From Pseudomonadota bacterium (GTDB lineage: Bacteria > Pseudomonadota > Alphaproteobacteria > Sphingomonadales > Sphingomonadaceae), in NCBI GenBank assembly GCA_029781465.1, contig JAKOWQ010000080.1, forward strand, positions 1 to 9,327: a DNA stretch of 9,327 bases, read 5' to 3'. The notes beneath the pieces were generated by a model. The model made no database searches. It was given only the letters and a program-made list of their open reading frames with translations, and was not told where the DNA came from. This document shows, in pieces, positions 1 to 6,596 of this stretch (positions are counted from its first letter, which is position 1; the number at the start of each line of letters is the position of its first letter). The translations under genes were made by a program, and so were the position numbers.

Positions 1-662
1 CACAGGATCATCAGATCCAGCCAGCGGCTTTGCCCCAGGCTGAGGCCAGCAGGGGAAAAGGCGTACCAGCCCATTACTGCGAGAGCCACCGGGCTGAGCA
101 GCAAGGTCTCGACTGCCAGCCCAGGCAGGGCACCGACCGGGGTGATCTTGCGCACCAGTCCATAGCACAACCAGGTCAGCGCCATACCCATCGACAGCCA
201 CAGCATGCTGGCCTGACCCCAACCGATCACCAGCACCCCTAGTGCGGCGAGCACCACCGCGCTCCATTGCCGCAGGCTCAGCCGCTCGTGCAGGAACAAC
301 GCGCCGACTCCCACCTGCAACAACGGGGTAACATAATAGCCGAAGCTGGCCGCGAGCACATGGCCCGACTGGATCGCCATGACATAGATCAGCCAGTTGC
401 AACCGACGAACAGCGAGCTCGCCGCCAGCCGCCGCAGGATCAGCGGGTCGGTCAATGCGGCGCGCAACTCGCCGCCCTGGCGCCGGATGGCAATGAACAG
501 CAAGGCGAAGGGAAGGGTCAGGATCGCCCGCCAGCCGATGAACTCAAACAGCGGCACTGCGCGAACCTCGCGCAGGTAAAGCGGCATCAGTCCCCAGATC
601 AGATGCGCCCCCAGCGCGAAAGGCAGGCCGCTGGGGCGGGGCTCGGCGGAGGACTGGGACAC
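1..662 (-). CDS. rarD: RarD-like EamA/DMT-family inner-membrane transporter (partial, 3' end outside window)
   Basis: The visible part is 220 residues; the gene continues past base 1 (E. coli RarD is about 296 aa). I read it by translating the minus strand. The GTG at 662-660 is the chosen start because an in-frame TAG lies four codons upstream (674-672) and the first transmembrane helix begins about 14 residues in. The chain is a run of hydrophobic helices at roughly residues 14-31, 43-60, 78-97, 101-124, 132-148, 151-169 and 178-200. The stretch around residues 89-147 matches the RarD signature: an NWLIY segment, SGHVLAASFGYY, a TPLLQV helix and an LHERL loop before a helix ending in GVLVIGW. 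RarD proteins are predicted drug/metabolite transporters, named for chloramphenicol sensitivity; the true substrate is unknown. The gene is divergent from the lipoprotein gene at 743. The membrane family is clear, while the RarD subfamily rests on remembered motif similarity. Confidence 0.85.
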   Translation of the reverse strand, partial: MSQSSAEPRPSGLPFALGAHLIWGLMPLYLREVRAVPLFEFIGWRAILTLPFALLFIAIRRQGGELRAALTDPLILRRLAASSLFVGCNWLIYVMAIQSGHVLAASFGYYVTPLLQVGVGALFLHERLSLRQWSAVVLAALGVLVIGWGQASMLWLSMGMALTWLCYGLVRKITPVGALPGLAVETLLLSPVALAVMGWYAFSPAGLSLGQSRWLDLMIL

Positions 663-670
663 CTGAGCGC

Positions 671-733
671 GCTAGCCGTGAGCGGTTGGAGGCGCAAGCG
701 TCTCCGCTTGGCGCTGCACGCGTGACCGGCTAG
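671..733. repeat. Nested inverted repeats in the divergent rarD/lipoprotein intergenic region
   Basis: An outer perfect 7-bp arm, CTAGCCG at 672-678, pairs with CGGCTAG at 727-733. Inside it, GGCGCAAGCG (691-700) pairs with CGCTTGGCGCT (705-715) around a TCTC tetraloop, giving about 10 bp with one bulged G at 711 and one G-U closing pair. The right outer arm overlaps the AGGA ribosome-binding motif (732-735) of the lipoprotein gene. It could be an operator or an RNA leader structure, or chance in GC-rich DNA. No clear sigma-70 promoter is visible here. Confidence 0.5.
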
Positions 734-742
734 GATCGGGCA

Positions 743-1447
743 ATGGTCCGAAGCGTTCCCGCCGTTGTCCTGTTTGCCGCGCTGCTGGCATCGTGCGGTC
801 AGGAGCAGAAACAGGCCGACTCCGGCGAACAGCGCGATCCCGCCGTGGTCGATGCGCTGTCCGATCCGCTGATGGCCGATCCCGACCTTGCCACCCAGAA
901 CCGGGGCGGATCGGCCCTGTCGGGGGGCGGTCCGGCCAGCGGACAGATCCCGCCGCTGCGCACCGGGCCGGAAGAGATCGAGCTTGCCCGGCAGGCCGCG
1001 CTCGCCATGGCGGGGGGAGCGATTTCTTCCGCTCCGACCGCGACCGCGCGGTCCGAGAAATCACGCCTCGATGGAGCAATCACTGCCGAGGCCGTCGCGG
1101 CCGCGAGCGGGCTGGTTTCCAGGAGCTGTGCGGGCAAGCTGAGCTATTCATTCGTCTGGTCCGCGCGGCTGGTGCCCGCGCTGGTGCCCTATCCACGCGG
1201 CCACGTGCAGGAAGCCGCCGGCACCGACGATCCCGCCTGCCGGATCAGGGTGGTCAATTACCTGACACCGGTCGAGCCGGCCGCGGTGGTCGATTTCCAC
1301 TTTGCGATGGCGGCCAAGGGCGGATTCCAGCCCGGCCATGTCAGCGAAGGCGATGACGAGGTGATCTCGGGGCGCGGCTATGCGGTTTTCGTGCGCCCGG
1401 CCCCGGGCGGGCTGACGCAGGTCGATATCGTCAGCGCGGGACGCTGA
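743..1447 (+). CDS. Predicted lipoprotein of unknown function
   Basis: The product is 234 residues. The ATG at 743 has an AGGA motif at 732-735, 7 nt upstream. The N-terminus is a short lipoprotein signal: a basic residue at 3, a hydrophobic core at residues 5-15, and a lipobox L-A-S-C ending at Cys18, followed by Gly19. Lipidation at Cys18 is predicted; there is no Asp at +2, so outer-membrane sorting is possible. After the signal comes a low-complexity, Gly/Pro/Ala-rich linker (about residues 20-105) with a DPLMADPDLA segment at 41-50. A more ordered C-terminal domain spans about residues 110-232. It has two cysteines (129 and 166) that could form a disulfide and a beta-rich pattern, with W139 and aromatic residues at 135, 137 and 150. 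I recognise no enzymatic motif. The gene is convergent with astD and divergent from rarD, so it appears monocistronic. The coding call is strong; function is unknown. Confidence 0.85.
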   Translation: MVRSVPAVVLFAALLASCGQEQKQADSGEQRDPAVVDALSDPLMADPDLATQNRGGSALSGGGPASGQIPPLRTGPEEIELARQAALAMAGGAISSAPTATARSEKSRLDGAITAEAVAAASGLVSRSCAGKLSYSFVWSARLVPALVPYPRGHVQEAAGTDDPACRIRVVNYLTPVEPAAVVDFHFAMAAKGGFQPGHVSEGDDEVISGRGYAVFVRPAPGGLTQVDIVSAGR

Positions 1448-1453
1448 GCCCGT

Positions 1454-1503
1454 GAGCCGGTCCTGACGCGATGACGGTGCTTCCACCTGGTCAGGCCAGG
1501 CTC
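1454..1503. terminator. Bulged hairpin in the convergent gap, candidate bidirectional terminator
   Basis: The left strand GAGCC-GG-(T)-CCTGAC (1454-1467) pairs with GTCAGG-CC-(A)-GGCTC (1490-1503): 13 base pairs with one bulged base on each side. A second stem, GGTG (1476-1479) with CACC (1484-1487), closes a CTTC tetraloop inside it. The structure lies between the lipoprotein stop (1447) and the astD stop (1503-1505, read on the minus strand), where a shared terminator for convergent genes is expected. Neither side has a U-tract, so intrinsic termination may be weak or may depend on Rho or other factors. Confidence 0.5.
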
Positions 1504-2963
1504 TAGGCCTCGCGCAGGCCAACCCCGATCATCGCCCGGGGCTGTTCCATTTCGTTGGAGGCAACCGGATAGGCGCAGTAGTCCGCCGCGTAATAGGCGC
1601 TGGGGCGGTGGTTGCCCGAAAGGCCCACCCCGCCGAACGGCGCGGCCGAGCTGGCGCCGTTGGTCGGGCGGTTCCAGTTGATCACCCCGGCGCGGATATT
1701 GGCCCAGAAGCGGTTGTATTCCTGCGGCGTCCCGCCGATCAGCGAGGCAGAGAGGCCAAAGCGGGTGTTGTTGGCCTCGGCGATCGCTTCGTCGAAATCG
1801 TCGACCCGCACCACCTGGAGCATCGGTCCGAACAGTTCGACATCGGGCCGGTCCTTGACCTTGGAAACGTCGATGATCGCGGGCGAGAGGAACGGCAGAT
1901 CGTCGCGCGGGCGCAGCAGGTGCTTGATCGCCTTGCCGCCGTGGCTGAGCAGATAGAGGAAGCTCTCGGTCAGGCCATCGGCGGCCTGATTGTCGATCAC
2001 CGGGCCCATGAATGGGGCCGGCTCATCGAATGGCGCGCCGACGATGATCCGGTCGGCCAGGCGTTTCACTTCGGCCAGCAGCGCATCGTAGAGCGACGAT
2101 TTGACAATCAGGCGGCGCCCGGCGGTGCAGCGCTGCCCGGCGGTGGTGAACGCCGATTGCACCACCAGGGCGGCGGCGTCGGTCAGCTTGGGTGTATCCC
2201 AGGCGACGATCGGGTTGTTGCCGCCCATTTCCAGTGCAACGATCTTGTCGGGGCGCGCGGCCAGCTTGCGGTTGATCGCAATCCCGGCATGAGCGCTGCC
2301 GGTGAACAGCACCCCGTCGATCCCCTCATGCGCAACCAGCGCCTGGCCTTCCTCGGGCCCGCCGATCAGCACCTGCACCACTGCCGCCGAAATGCCGGCA
2401 CGGTGAAAGCACTGCGCCAGCAGTTCGCCGGTGGCGGGGGTCTTCTCGCTGGGCTTGAAGACGATCGCATTGCCCGCGATCAGCGCGGGCACGATATGGC
2501 CGTTGGGCAGATGTGCGGGGAAGTTGTAGGGGCCGAGCACCGCCATCACCCCGTGGGGCTTGTGGCGCAGCGCGGCGGTGCCCTGAAGCGCGTTGTCCAG
2601 CTTGCGCTGCGACGTCCGCTCGGCATAGGCGCGGATCGAAATCTCAACCTTGTTGACCACGCTTTCCACTTCGGTGCGCGATTCCCACAGCGGCTTGCCG
2701 GTTTCGCGCGCGATCAGCGTAGCGAGCTTCTCGCTTTCCTTGCGCACCTCGTTGGCGAAGCGGCGAACCAGCTCCATTCGGTTGGCAAGCGGCTGCGCGG
2801 CCCAGGCCGGCCAGGCGCGCCGGGCACGGCCGACGATCTCGTCAACATCGCCGCGATTGCCGCGCCACAGTTCGGCGCCGGTCGCGGGTTCGTAGGAAAT
2901 GATCTCTGCAGTGCTCAACAACGATGTCCCGTCTGCTTGGTTGGGTGCGACCCCGGGGATCAA
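1503..2963 (-). CDS. astD: Succinylglutamate-semialdehyde dehydrogenase (AstD)
   Basis: This NAD+-dependent enzyme oxidises N-succinyl-L-glutamate 5-semialdehyde to N-succinylglutamate, step four of the arginine succinyltransferase (AST) catabolic pathway; it is expected in the cytosol. The 486-residue aldehyde dehydrogenase fold shows the GPYNFPAHLPNGH motif with catalytic Asn147, cofactor-binding Lys170 (FKPSEKTP), the FTGSA turn at 220-224, general base Glu245 (LEMGGNNP), nucleophile Cys279 (TAGQRCTAGRR), ELFGP at 376-380 and a C-terminal PFGGVGLSGNHRPSAYYAADYCAYP segment typical of AstD rather than other ALDHs. The frame opens after a TAA at 2972-2970; the first start is TTG at 2963-2961 with AAGG a few bases upstream. 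TTG at 2921 or 2918 would drop 14-15 poorly conserved residues and is a real alternative. Only non-ATG starts are available at this end. It lies downstream of selO on the same strand. No other ast gene is in the window. Confidence 0.95.
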   Translation of the reverse strand: MIPGVAPNQADGTSLLSTAEIISYEPATGAELWRGNRGDVDEIVGRARRAWPAWAAQPLANRMELVRRFANEVRKESEKLATLIARETGKPLWESRTEVESVVNKVEISIRAYAERTSQRKLDNALQGTAALRHKPHGVMAVLGPYNFPAHLPNGHIVPALIAGNAIVFKPSEKTPATGELLAQCFHRAGISAAVVQVLIGGPEEGQALVAHEGIDGVLFTGSAHAGIAINRKLAARPDKIVALEMGGNNPIVAWDTPKLTDAAALVVQSAFTTAGQRCTAGRRLIVKSSLYDALLAEVKRLADRIIVGAPFDEPAPFMGPVIDNQAADGLTESFLYLLSHGGKAIKHLLRPRDDLPFLSPAIIDVSKVKDRPDVELFGPMLQVVRVDDFDEAIAEANNTRFGLSASLIGGTPQEYNRFWANIRAGVINWNRPTNGASSAAPFGGVGLSGNHRPSAYYAADYCAYPVASNEMEQPRAMIGVGLREA

Positions 2964-2998
2964 TGCGCCTTAGCCGTTGCCGCACTACAAGGAAAGTC

Positions 2999-3013
2999 TT
3001 GCCGGGAAGGCAA
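2999..3013 (-). other. Small hairpin just after the selO stop
   Basis: TTGCC (2999-3003) and GGCAA (3009-3013) form a perfect 5-bp stem with a 5-base loop, beginning about 10 nt beyond the selO stop on the minus strand and followed on that strand by a pyrimidine-rich GACTTTCCTT. It could be a weak terminator or attenuator between selO and astD, but it is short and may be chance. Confidence 0.2.
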
Positions 3014-3023
3014 ACGACATGGC

Positions 3024-4418
3024 TTAACAACAGGTTTCCGGCGGTGGTCCCAGGGCCGATCCAAGATATTGAATATCAAGAAGTTTGTTGTTTAACGCGG
3101 TCCAGTCGTCGTGTTCATCGATCGCCGACCATAGGCGCTCGACCTCGTCGATGTGCAAGGTGGGGGGCGAAGGCGTCTGCCAGATCGCATGATCCTCGCC
3201 TGTCGCATGATAGCCCTGTAGCGCTGCGGCGAGGGTGCTGTGCTCCGCGTTGCGGCCAAAGCGGTGCCGATGAAAGAAGGCGTCGGGCGAAATCCCCTCA
3301 TCCAGCATGGCCCGCTCGCTCGCCGCGATCAGCGCCGAGTCGGCCTCGAACCCGCGCGATTCCAGTCCCAGCCGCCACAGGAACTGGCGGGCAAAGGCGG
3401 CCTGATAGAGCGGGCCGAAGCGCTCAAGCGCGGCGAGCAGCGGCGGCGCTTCGGTCAAGGCGCGCAGAGCCACGGCAAGCTGCCCGCAATTCCAGTACAG
3501 CGCCTCCGCCTGGCGGCCGAAAGCATAGAGGCCCTGCTGGTCGAAATAGGCGGCGGTAAAGCCCGCGTCCCAGCGCGGCAACCAGCGCCACGGACCGTAA
3601 TCGAAGCTTTCGCCGCTGATGTTCATGTTGTCGGTGTTGAGTACCCCGTGGACGAAACCGGCGGCCATCCATTGCGCCGCCAGCCGGGCCAGCCGCTCGA
3701 CCACCTGATGCAGCAGGATCACCGCCGGCTCTTCGCGGCCGGGGGCATCCTCAGGAGGCATCGGTCCCGGAAACTGCGTCAGGCAGTAATCCGTCAGCTC
3801 GGCCATCTCGGTTGTCAGCTGATGGTACGCCAGGCGCTGGAAAGTGCCGATGCGGATATGCCCGTGGCTAAGGCGCACCAGCACCGCCGAGCGGGTAGGT
3901 GAAGGTTCGTCCTGGCGGAACAGCTCCTCGCCGGTTTCGACTACCGAGAAAGTCTTGCTGGTGTTGACCCCGAGCGCCTCGAGCATTTCGGTGGCGAGAA
4001 TTTCGCGCACCGCGCCCTTCAGCGTCAACCGTCCGTCGGCGGTGCGGCTGTAGGGAGTCTGGCCCGAACCCTTGGTGCCCAGATCGAGCAGTCGCCCGGC
4101 GCCATCGCGCAGCTGTGCAAACAGAAACCCGCGCCCGTCGCCCAGCTCGGGATTGTAAACCCGGAACTGGTGGCCGTGATATTTCAGCGCCAGCGGCTGG
4201 GGAAGATTGCCTTCGAGCGGCTCGAAGCGGGCAAAGTGGGCCAGCCACTGCTGTTCGTCCAGGCCGTCCAGCCCTACCGCGCGGTCCCAGCGTGTGTTGC
4301 GCCAGCGCAGCTGTGCTCGCGGAAACCGCGCCGGCTCGACCGGCACGGCAAGCCACTGAGCCAACTTCGCAATCGGCGTATCGGCAATGTAGCGGGCGGC
4401 TTGCGATTCGGCGCGCAT
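3024..4418 (-). CDS. selO: Protein adenylyltransferase SelO (YdiU/UPF0061 family)
   Basis: SelO enzymes have a kinase-like fold that binds ATP in a flipped orientation and transfers AMP to Ser/Thr/Tyr of target proteins; in E. coli this is linked to oxidative stress and glutathionylation. The product is 464 residues from ATG 4418-4416 (E. coli about 478). Visible motifs are KYHGHQF (79-85), the nucleotide-binding LGTKGSGQTPYSR (113-125) with Lys116, TLKGAVREIL (132-141) with Glu139, the catalytic loop HGVLNTDN (257-264) with Asp263/Asn264, and the metal-binding DYGPW (273-277). The spacings Lys116-Glu139 (23) and Asp263-Asp273 (10) equal those I recall for the characterised Pseudomonas enzyme. 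The frame stays open upstream to 4577, but that extension would run into the divergent hydrolase gene, so ATG 4418 is preferred. The protein ends in a Cys-Cys pair (463-464), where eukaryotic SelO carries selenocysteine near its C-terminus. The astD start lies 60 nt downstream, so the two may be co-transcribed. Confidence 0.93.
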   Translation of the reverse strand: MRAESQAARYIADTPIAKLAQWLAVPVEPARFPRAQLRWRNTRWDRAVGLDGLDEQQWLAHFARFEPLEGNLPQPLALKYHGHQFRVYNPELGDGRGFLFAQLRDGAGRLLDLGTKGSGQTPYSRTADGRLTLKGAVREILATEMLEALGVNTSKTFSVVETGEELFRQDEPSPTRSAVLVRLSHGHIRIGTFQRLAYHQLTTEMAELTDYCLTQFPGPMPPEDAPGREEPAVILLHQVVERLARLAAQWMAAGFVHGVLNTDNMNISGESFDYGPWRWLPRWDAGFTAAYFDQQGLYAFGRQAEALYWNCGQLAVALRALTEAPPLLAALERFGPLYQAAFARQFLWRLGLESRGFEADSALIAASERAMLDEGISPDAFFHRHRFGRNAEHSTLAAALQGYHATGEDHAIWQTPSPPTLHIDEVERLWSAIDEHDDWTALNNKLLDIQYLGSALGPPPETCC

Positions 4419-4489
4419 CGCGGCAATGGTGGCTGCGAACTCGCGCGGGCACAAGCCAGGGCGCGGCCAACAGGAAATTCCGTAGCCCG

Positions 4490-5347
4490 ATGAGCCCTTA
4501 TCAAGACCGCACCTGGACCAGCCGCGACGGGCTGAAGCTGCACTACCGCGACTATCCCGGGCGCGGCGATCGCCCACCGGTGCTGTGCCTGCCGGGGCTG
4601 ACCCGCAACGCGCGCGATTTTTCGCACGTGGCCGAACGGCTGGCAGGCGAATGGCGCGTGCTCTGCCCCGATCTGCGCGGCCGGGGCGAAAGCGCCTATG
4701 CCAAGGATTCGGCCAGCTACAATCCGCTGCAATATGCCGACGATATCGCCATGCTGTTCGAGGAGACCGGGATCGAGCGGGTTGTGGCGATCGGCACCTC
4801 GCTGGGCGGGCTGCTGGTGATGATTACCGCGATGACCGCGCCGCAGCGGCTGGCGGGGGCGCTACTCAACGATGTCGGGCCCGAGATCGATCCCAAGGGG
4901 CTTGAACGGATCCGTGATTACGTTGGCCAGGCGCGCTCCTTCGAGACCTGGATGCACGCCGCGCGGGCGATCGAGGAAACCCAGGGATCGGCCTTTCCCG
5001 ACTACACGATCACCGACTGGCTGGCGATGGCCAAGCGCTGCATGATGGTAGGCGGCAACGGACGGATCCATTTCGATTACGACATGAAGATCGCCGAACC
5101 CTTTGCCCAGCCCGGTGGCGAGGCCGGGGTCGACATGTGGCCCGCACTCGCCGGGCTGAAGGACAAGCCGGTCACGCTGCTGCGCGGCGAGCTGTCCGAC
5201 ATTCTTGCCCCCGCCACCCTGACCAGGATGGCCGAGGCCCTGCCGTTGTCCGAGGCGGTGACAGTGCCGCGGGTGGGCCATGCTCCGATGCTTGACGAGC
5301 CCGCGGCGATGGCCGCGATCGATCGGCTGCTGGCGCGGGTGGGGTAA
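4490..5347 (+). CDS. Alpha/beta-fold hydrolase
   Basis: The product is 285 residues with the complete alpha/beta-hydrolase layout. It has an N-terminal strand pair and the oxyanion-hole region CLPGLTRNARDF (33-44), where LPG replaces the usual HG. The DLRGRGESA segment is at 61-69, the nucleophile elbow GTSLGG at 102-107 with Ser104, the acid Asp237 (GELSDILAP) and the His264 loop (VGHAPMLDEP). A cap region lies around 130-210. The family includes esterases, lactonases and C-C hydrolases; the substrate cannot be read from the sequence. ATG 4490 was chosen because the fold starts right after it, although the same frame is open from 4115 opposite selO. The only Shine-Dalgarno-like motif, AGGA at 4472-4475, is about 14 nt away and weak. 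The gene is divergent from selO (71-nt gap) and its stop is 5 nt before the inferred start of the glycosyltransferase, suggesting a two-gene operon. Confidence 0.9.
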   Translation: MSPYQDRTWTSRDGLKLHYRDYPGRGDRPPVLCLPGLTRNARDFSHVAERLAGEWRVLCPDLRGRGESAYAKDSASYNPLQYADDIAMLFEETGIERVVAIGTSLGGLLVMITAMTAPQRLAGALLNDVGPEIDPKGLERIRDYVGQARSFETWMHAARAIEETQGSAFPDYTITDWLAMAKRCMMVGGNGRIHFDYDMKIAEPFAQPGGEAGVDMWPALAGLKDKPVTLLRGELSDILAPATLTRMAEALPLSEAVTVPRVGHAPMLDEPAAMAAIDRLLARVG

Positions 5348-5352
5348 CCGCG

Positions 5353-6480
5353 CTGCGCCTGCTCCATCTCCACTCCAGCTTTGCGCCGGGCGGCAAGGAG
5401 CTGCGCGCGGTCAAGCTGATGAATACCTTCGGGCCCGGGGTGGAGCACGCGGTGGTCTCTGCCGTGCCGGGCGAGCTGGGCGCGGCCACCCTGATCGACC
5501 CGGCCCTGACGGTCGCGTTTCCGGACGATTTTCCGCCCCTGTCGGGCAGACCCGGGCCATCCCGGCTATGGGCGCTGGCGCGGGCGATGCAGGGCTTCGA
5601 CTTGGTGCTGAGTTACAACTGGGGGGCGATGGACGCGGTGCTGGCGCATACCGTGCTGGGCGAGCGGCTCGGGCTGCCGCCGCTGGTCCACCATGAGGAC
5701 GGGTTCAACCAGGACGAGATCCAGCGCCTCAAACCCTCGCGCAACTGGTACCGGCGGATCGCGCTCTATCACGCCCAGGCGCTGGTGGTGCCATCGCGCC
5801 GGCTTGAAACGATCGCCCGCGAGGTGTGGAAGCAGCCCCGCCGCAAGGTGCACCGCATCGCCAATGGCATTCCGGTTGCCGCCTACGGGCAGCCTTGCGC
5901 CCCCGATGCGCTGCCCCGGATCATCAAGCGGGCGGGCGAGAAGTGGCTCGGAACGCTCGCGGGCCTGCGGGCGATCAAGAACCTGCCGCGGCTGGTGCGC
6001 GCCTTTGCTGCGATGCCGGACGAATGGCAGCTGGTGATCCTGGGCGAGGGGCCCGAGCGCGATGCGATCCGCCACCAGGCGATCGAACTCGGGCTGGGGC
6101 ACCGCGTGCATTTGCCGGGGTTCGTGGCGGAGCCGGGCAAGGCCTTGGGTCTGTTCGATCTTTTCGCGCTGTCCTCCGACAGCGAGCAGTTTCCGATCTC
6201 GGTGGTCGAGGCGATGGCCGCCGGGCTGGCCGTGGTCAGCCCCAGGGTGGGCGATGTCGCGGCGATGGTTGCGGACGAAAACCTCCCCTGGCTGGCCGCT
6301 CCGGGCGACGAAGCGGGACTTGGCGCCGCGCTTGCCGCCCTTGCGGCCGATCCGGCGGCCCGTGCGGCAAGCGGCGCCGCCAACCGGGCAAAGGCGCTGG
6401 CCGAATATGACGAGGCGGGGATGGTCGCGGCCTACCGTGCGGTCTATGCCGGGGCATTGGGGCGCGGCTCGTTTCCCTGA
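5353..6480 (+). CDS. GT4-type glycosyltransferase, probable CTG start
   Basis: The product is 375 residues if translation begins at CTG 5353. The GT-B fold is clear: an N-terminal strand with the glycine loop MRLLHLHSSFAPGGKELRA (1-19), HHEDGFNQDE (113-122) closing the N-domain, an IANGIPV linker (169-175), then a C-domain with GTLAGLRAIKNLPRLV (200-215), VILGEGPERDAI (228-239) and the donor-binding E-x7-E motif (Glu278/Glu286 in SEQFPISVVE). Family 4 retaining transferases build lipopolysaccharide, capsule or glycolipids; donor and acceptor are unknown. The first ATG in frame (5419) would remove the first 22 residues, including the strand and glycine loop every GT4 protein needs. The frame is open back to TGA 5293-5295 with no ATG, GTG or TTG. 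A GGTGGGG motif at 5338-5344 sits 8 nt before the CTG, and the hydrolase stop is 5 nt upstream, consistent with translational coupling. Confidence 0.85.
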   Translation: MRLLHLHSSFAPGGKELRAVKLMNTFGPGVEHAVVSAVPGELGAATLIDPALTVAFPDDFPPLSGRPGPSRLWALARAMQGFDLVLSYNWGAMDAVLAHTVLGERLGLPPLVHHEDGFNQDEIQRLKPSRNWYRRIALYHAQALVVPSRRLETIAREVWKQPRRKVHRIANGIPVAAYGQPCAPDALPRIIKRAGEKWLGTLAGLRAIKNLPRLVRAFAAMPDEWQLVILGEGPERDAIRHQAIELGLGHRVHLPGFVAEPGKALGLFDLFALSSDSEQFPISVVEAMAAGLAVVSPRVGDVAAMVADENLPWLAAPGDEAGLGAALAALAADPAARAASGAANRAKALAEYDEAGMVAAYRAVYAGALGRGSFP

Positions 6481-6529
6481 TCGGTACCGTTCAGGTCCGC
6501 TTCACCGGGGAAAGCGGTAAGAACAGGCG

Positions 6530-6557
6530 TTGAAAAGGCGCGCCCATCCGCTAAACA
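6530..6557 (+). promoter_or_regulatory. Possible sigma-70-type promoter for the YfgM-like/bamB unit
   Basis: TTGAAA at 6530-6535 (-35-like, four of six consensus) is followed after 16 nt by TAAACA at 6552-6557 (poor -10-like, three of six). It lies in the 116-nt gap after the glycosyltransferase stop, about 40 nt before the TTG start at 6597. The same gap also holds a 6-bp hairpin, CCGCTT (6497-6502) with AAGCGG (6512-6517), which could end the upstream transcript. Nothing else is evident in the gap. Confidence 0.3.
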
Positions 6558-6596
6558 GCCCGGCAAGAATTCCCGCAGTCAGAAGAAGGCATTCAC

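Noticed and set aside
30..725. Plus-strand open frames across the left end
   Set aside because: They are shadows of the RarD-like gene on the minus strand, which runs out of the window and so lacks a complete frame.
1608..3095. A 495-codon plus-strand open frame opposite astD
   Set aside because: It is antisense to a gene with full ALDH motifs. Its translation is rich in Gly/Arg/His/Ala with no domain signature, as expected from the mirrored third-position bias of GC-rich genes.
4115..4489. N-terminal extension of the alpha/beta hydrolase to 410 residues
   Set aside because: The added 125 residues are antisense to selO and look like shadow sequence. The hydrolase fold begins at ATG 4490.
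4419..4577. N-terminal extension of SelO to 517 residues
   Set aside because: It would overlap the divergent hydrolase coding region and adds an Arg/Gly/Ser-rich stretch with no family similarity. ATG 4418 gives the usual SelO length.
5280..5696. A 138-codon frame between the hydrolase and the glycosyltransferase
   Set aside because: It overlaps both genes in another frame, and its Gly/Arg/Ala-rich translation has no domain features.
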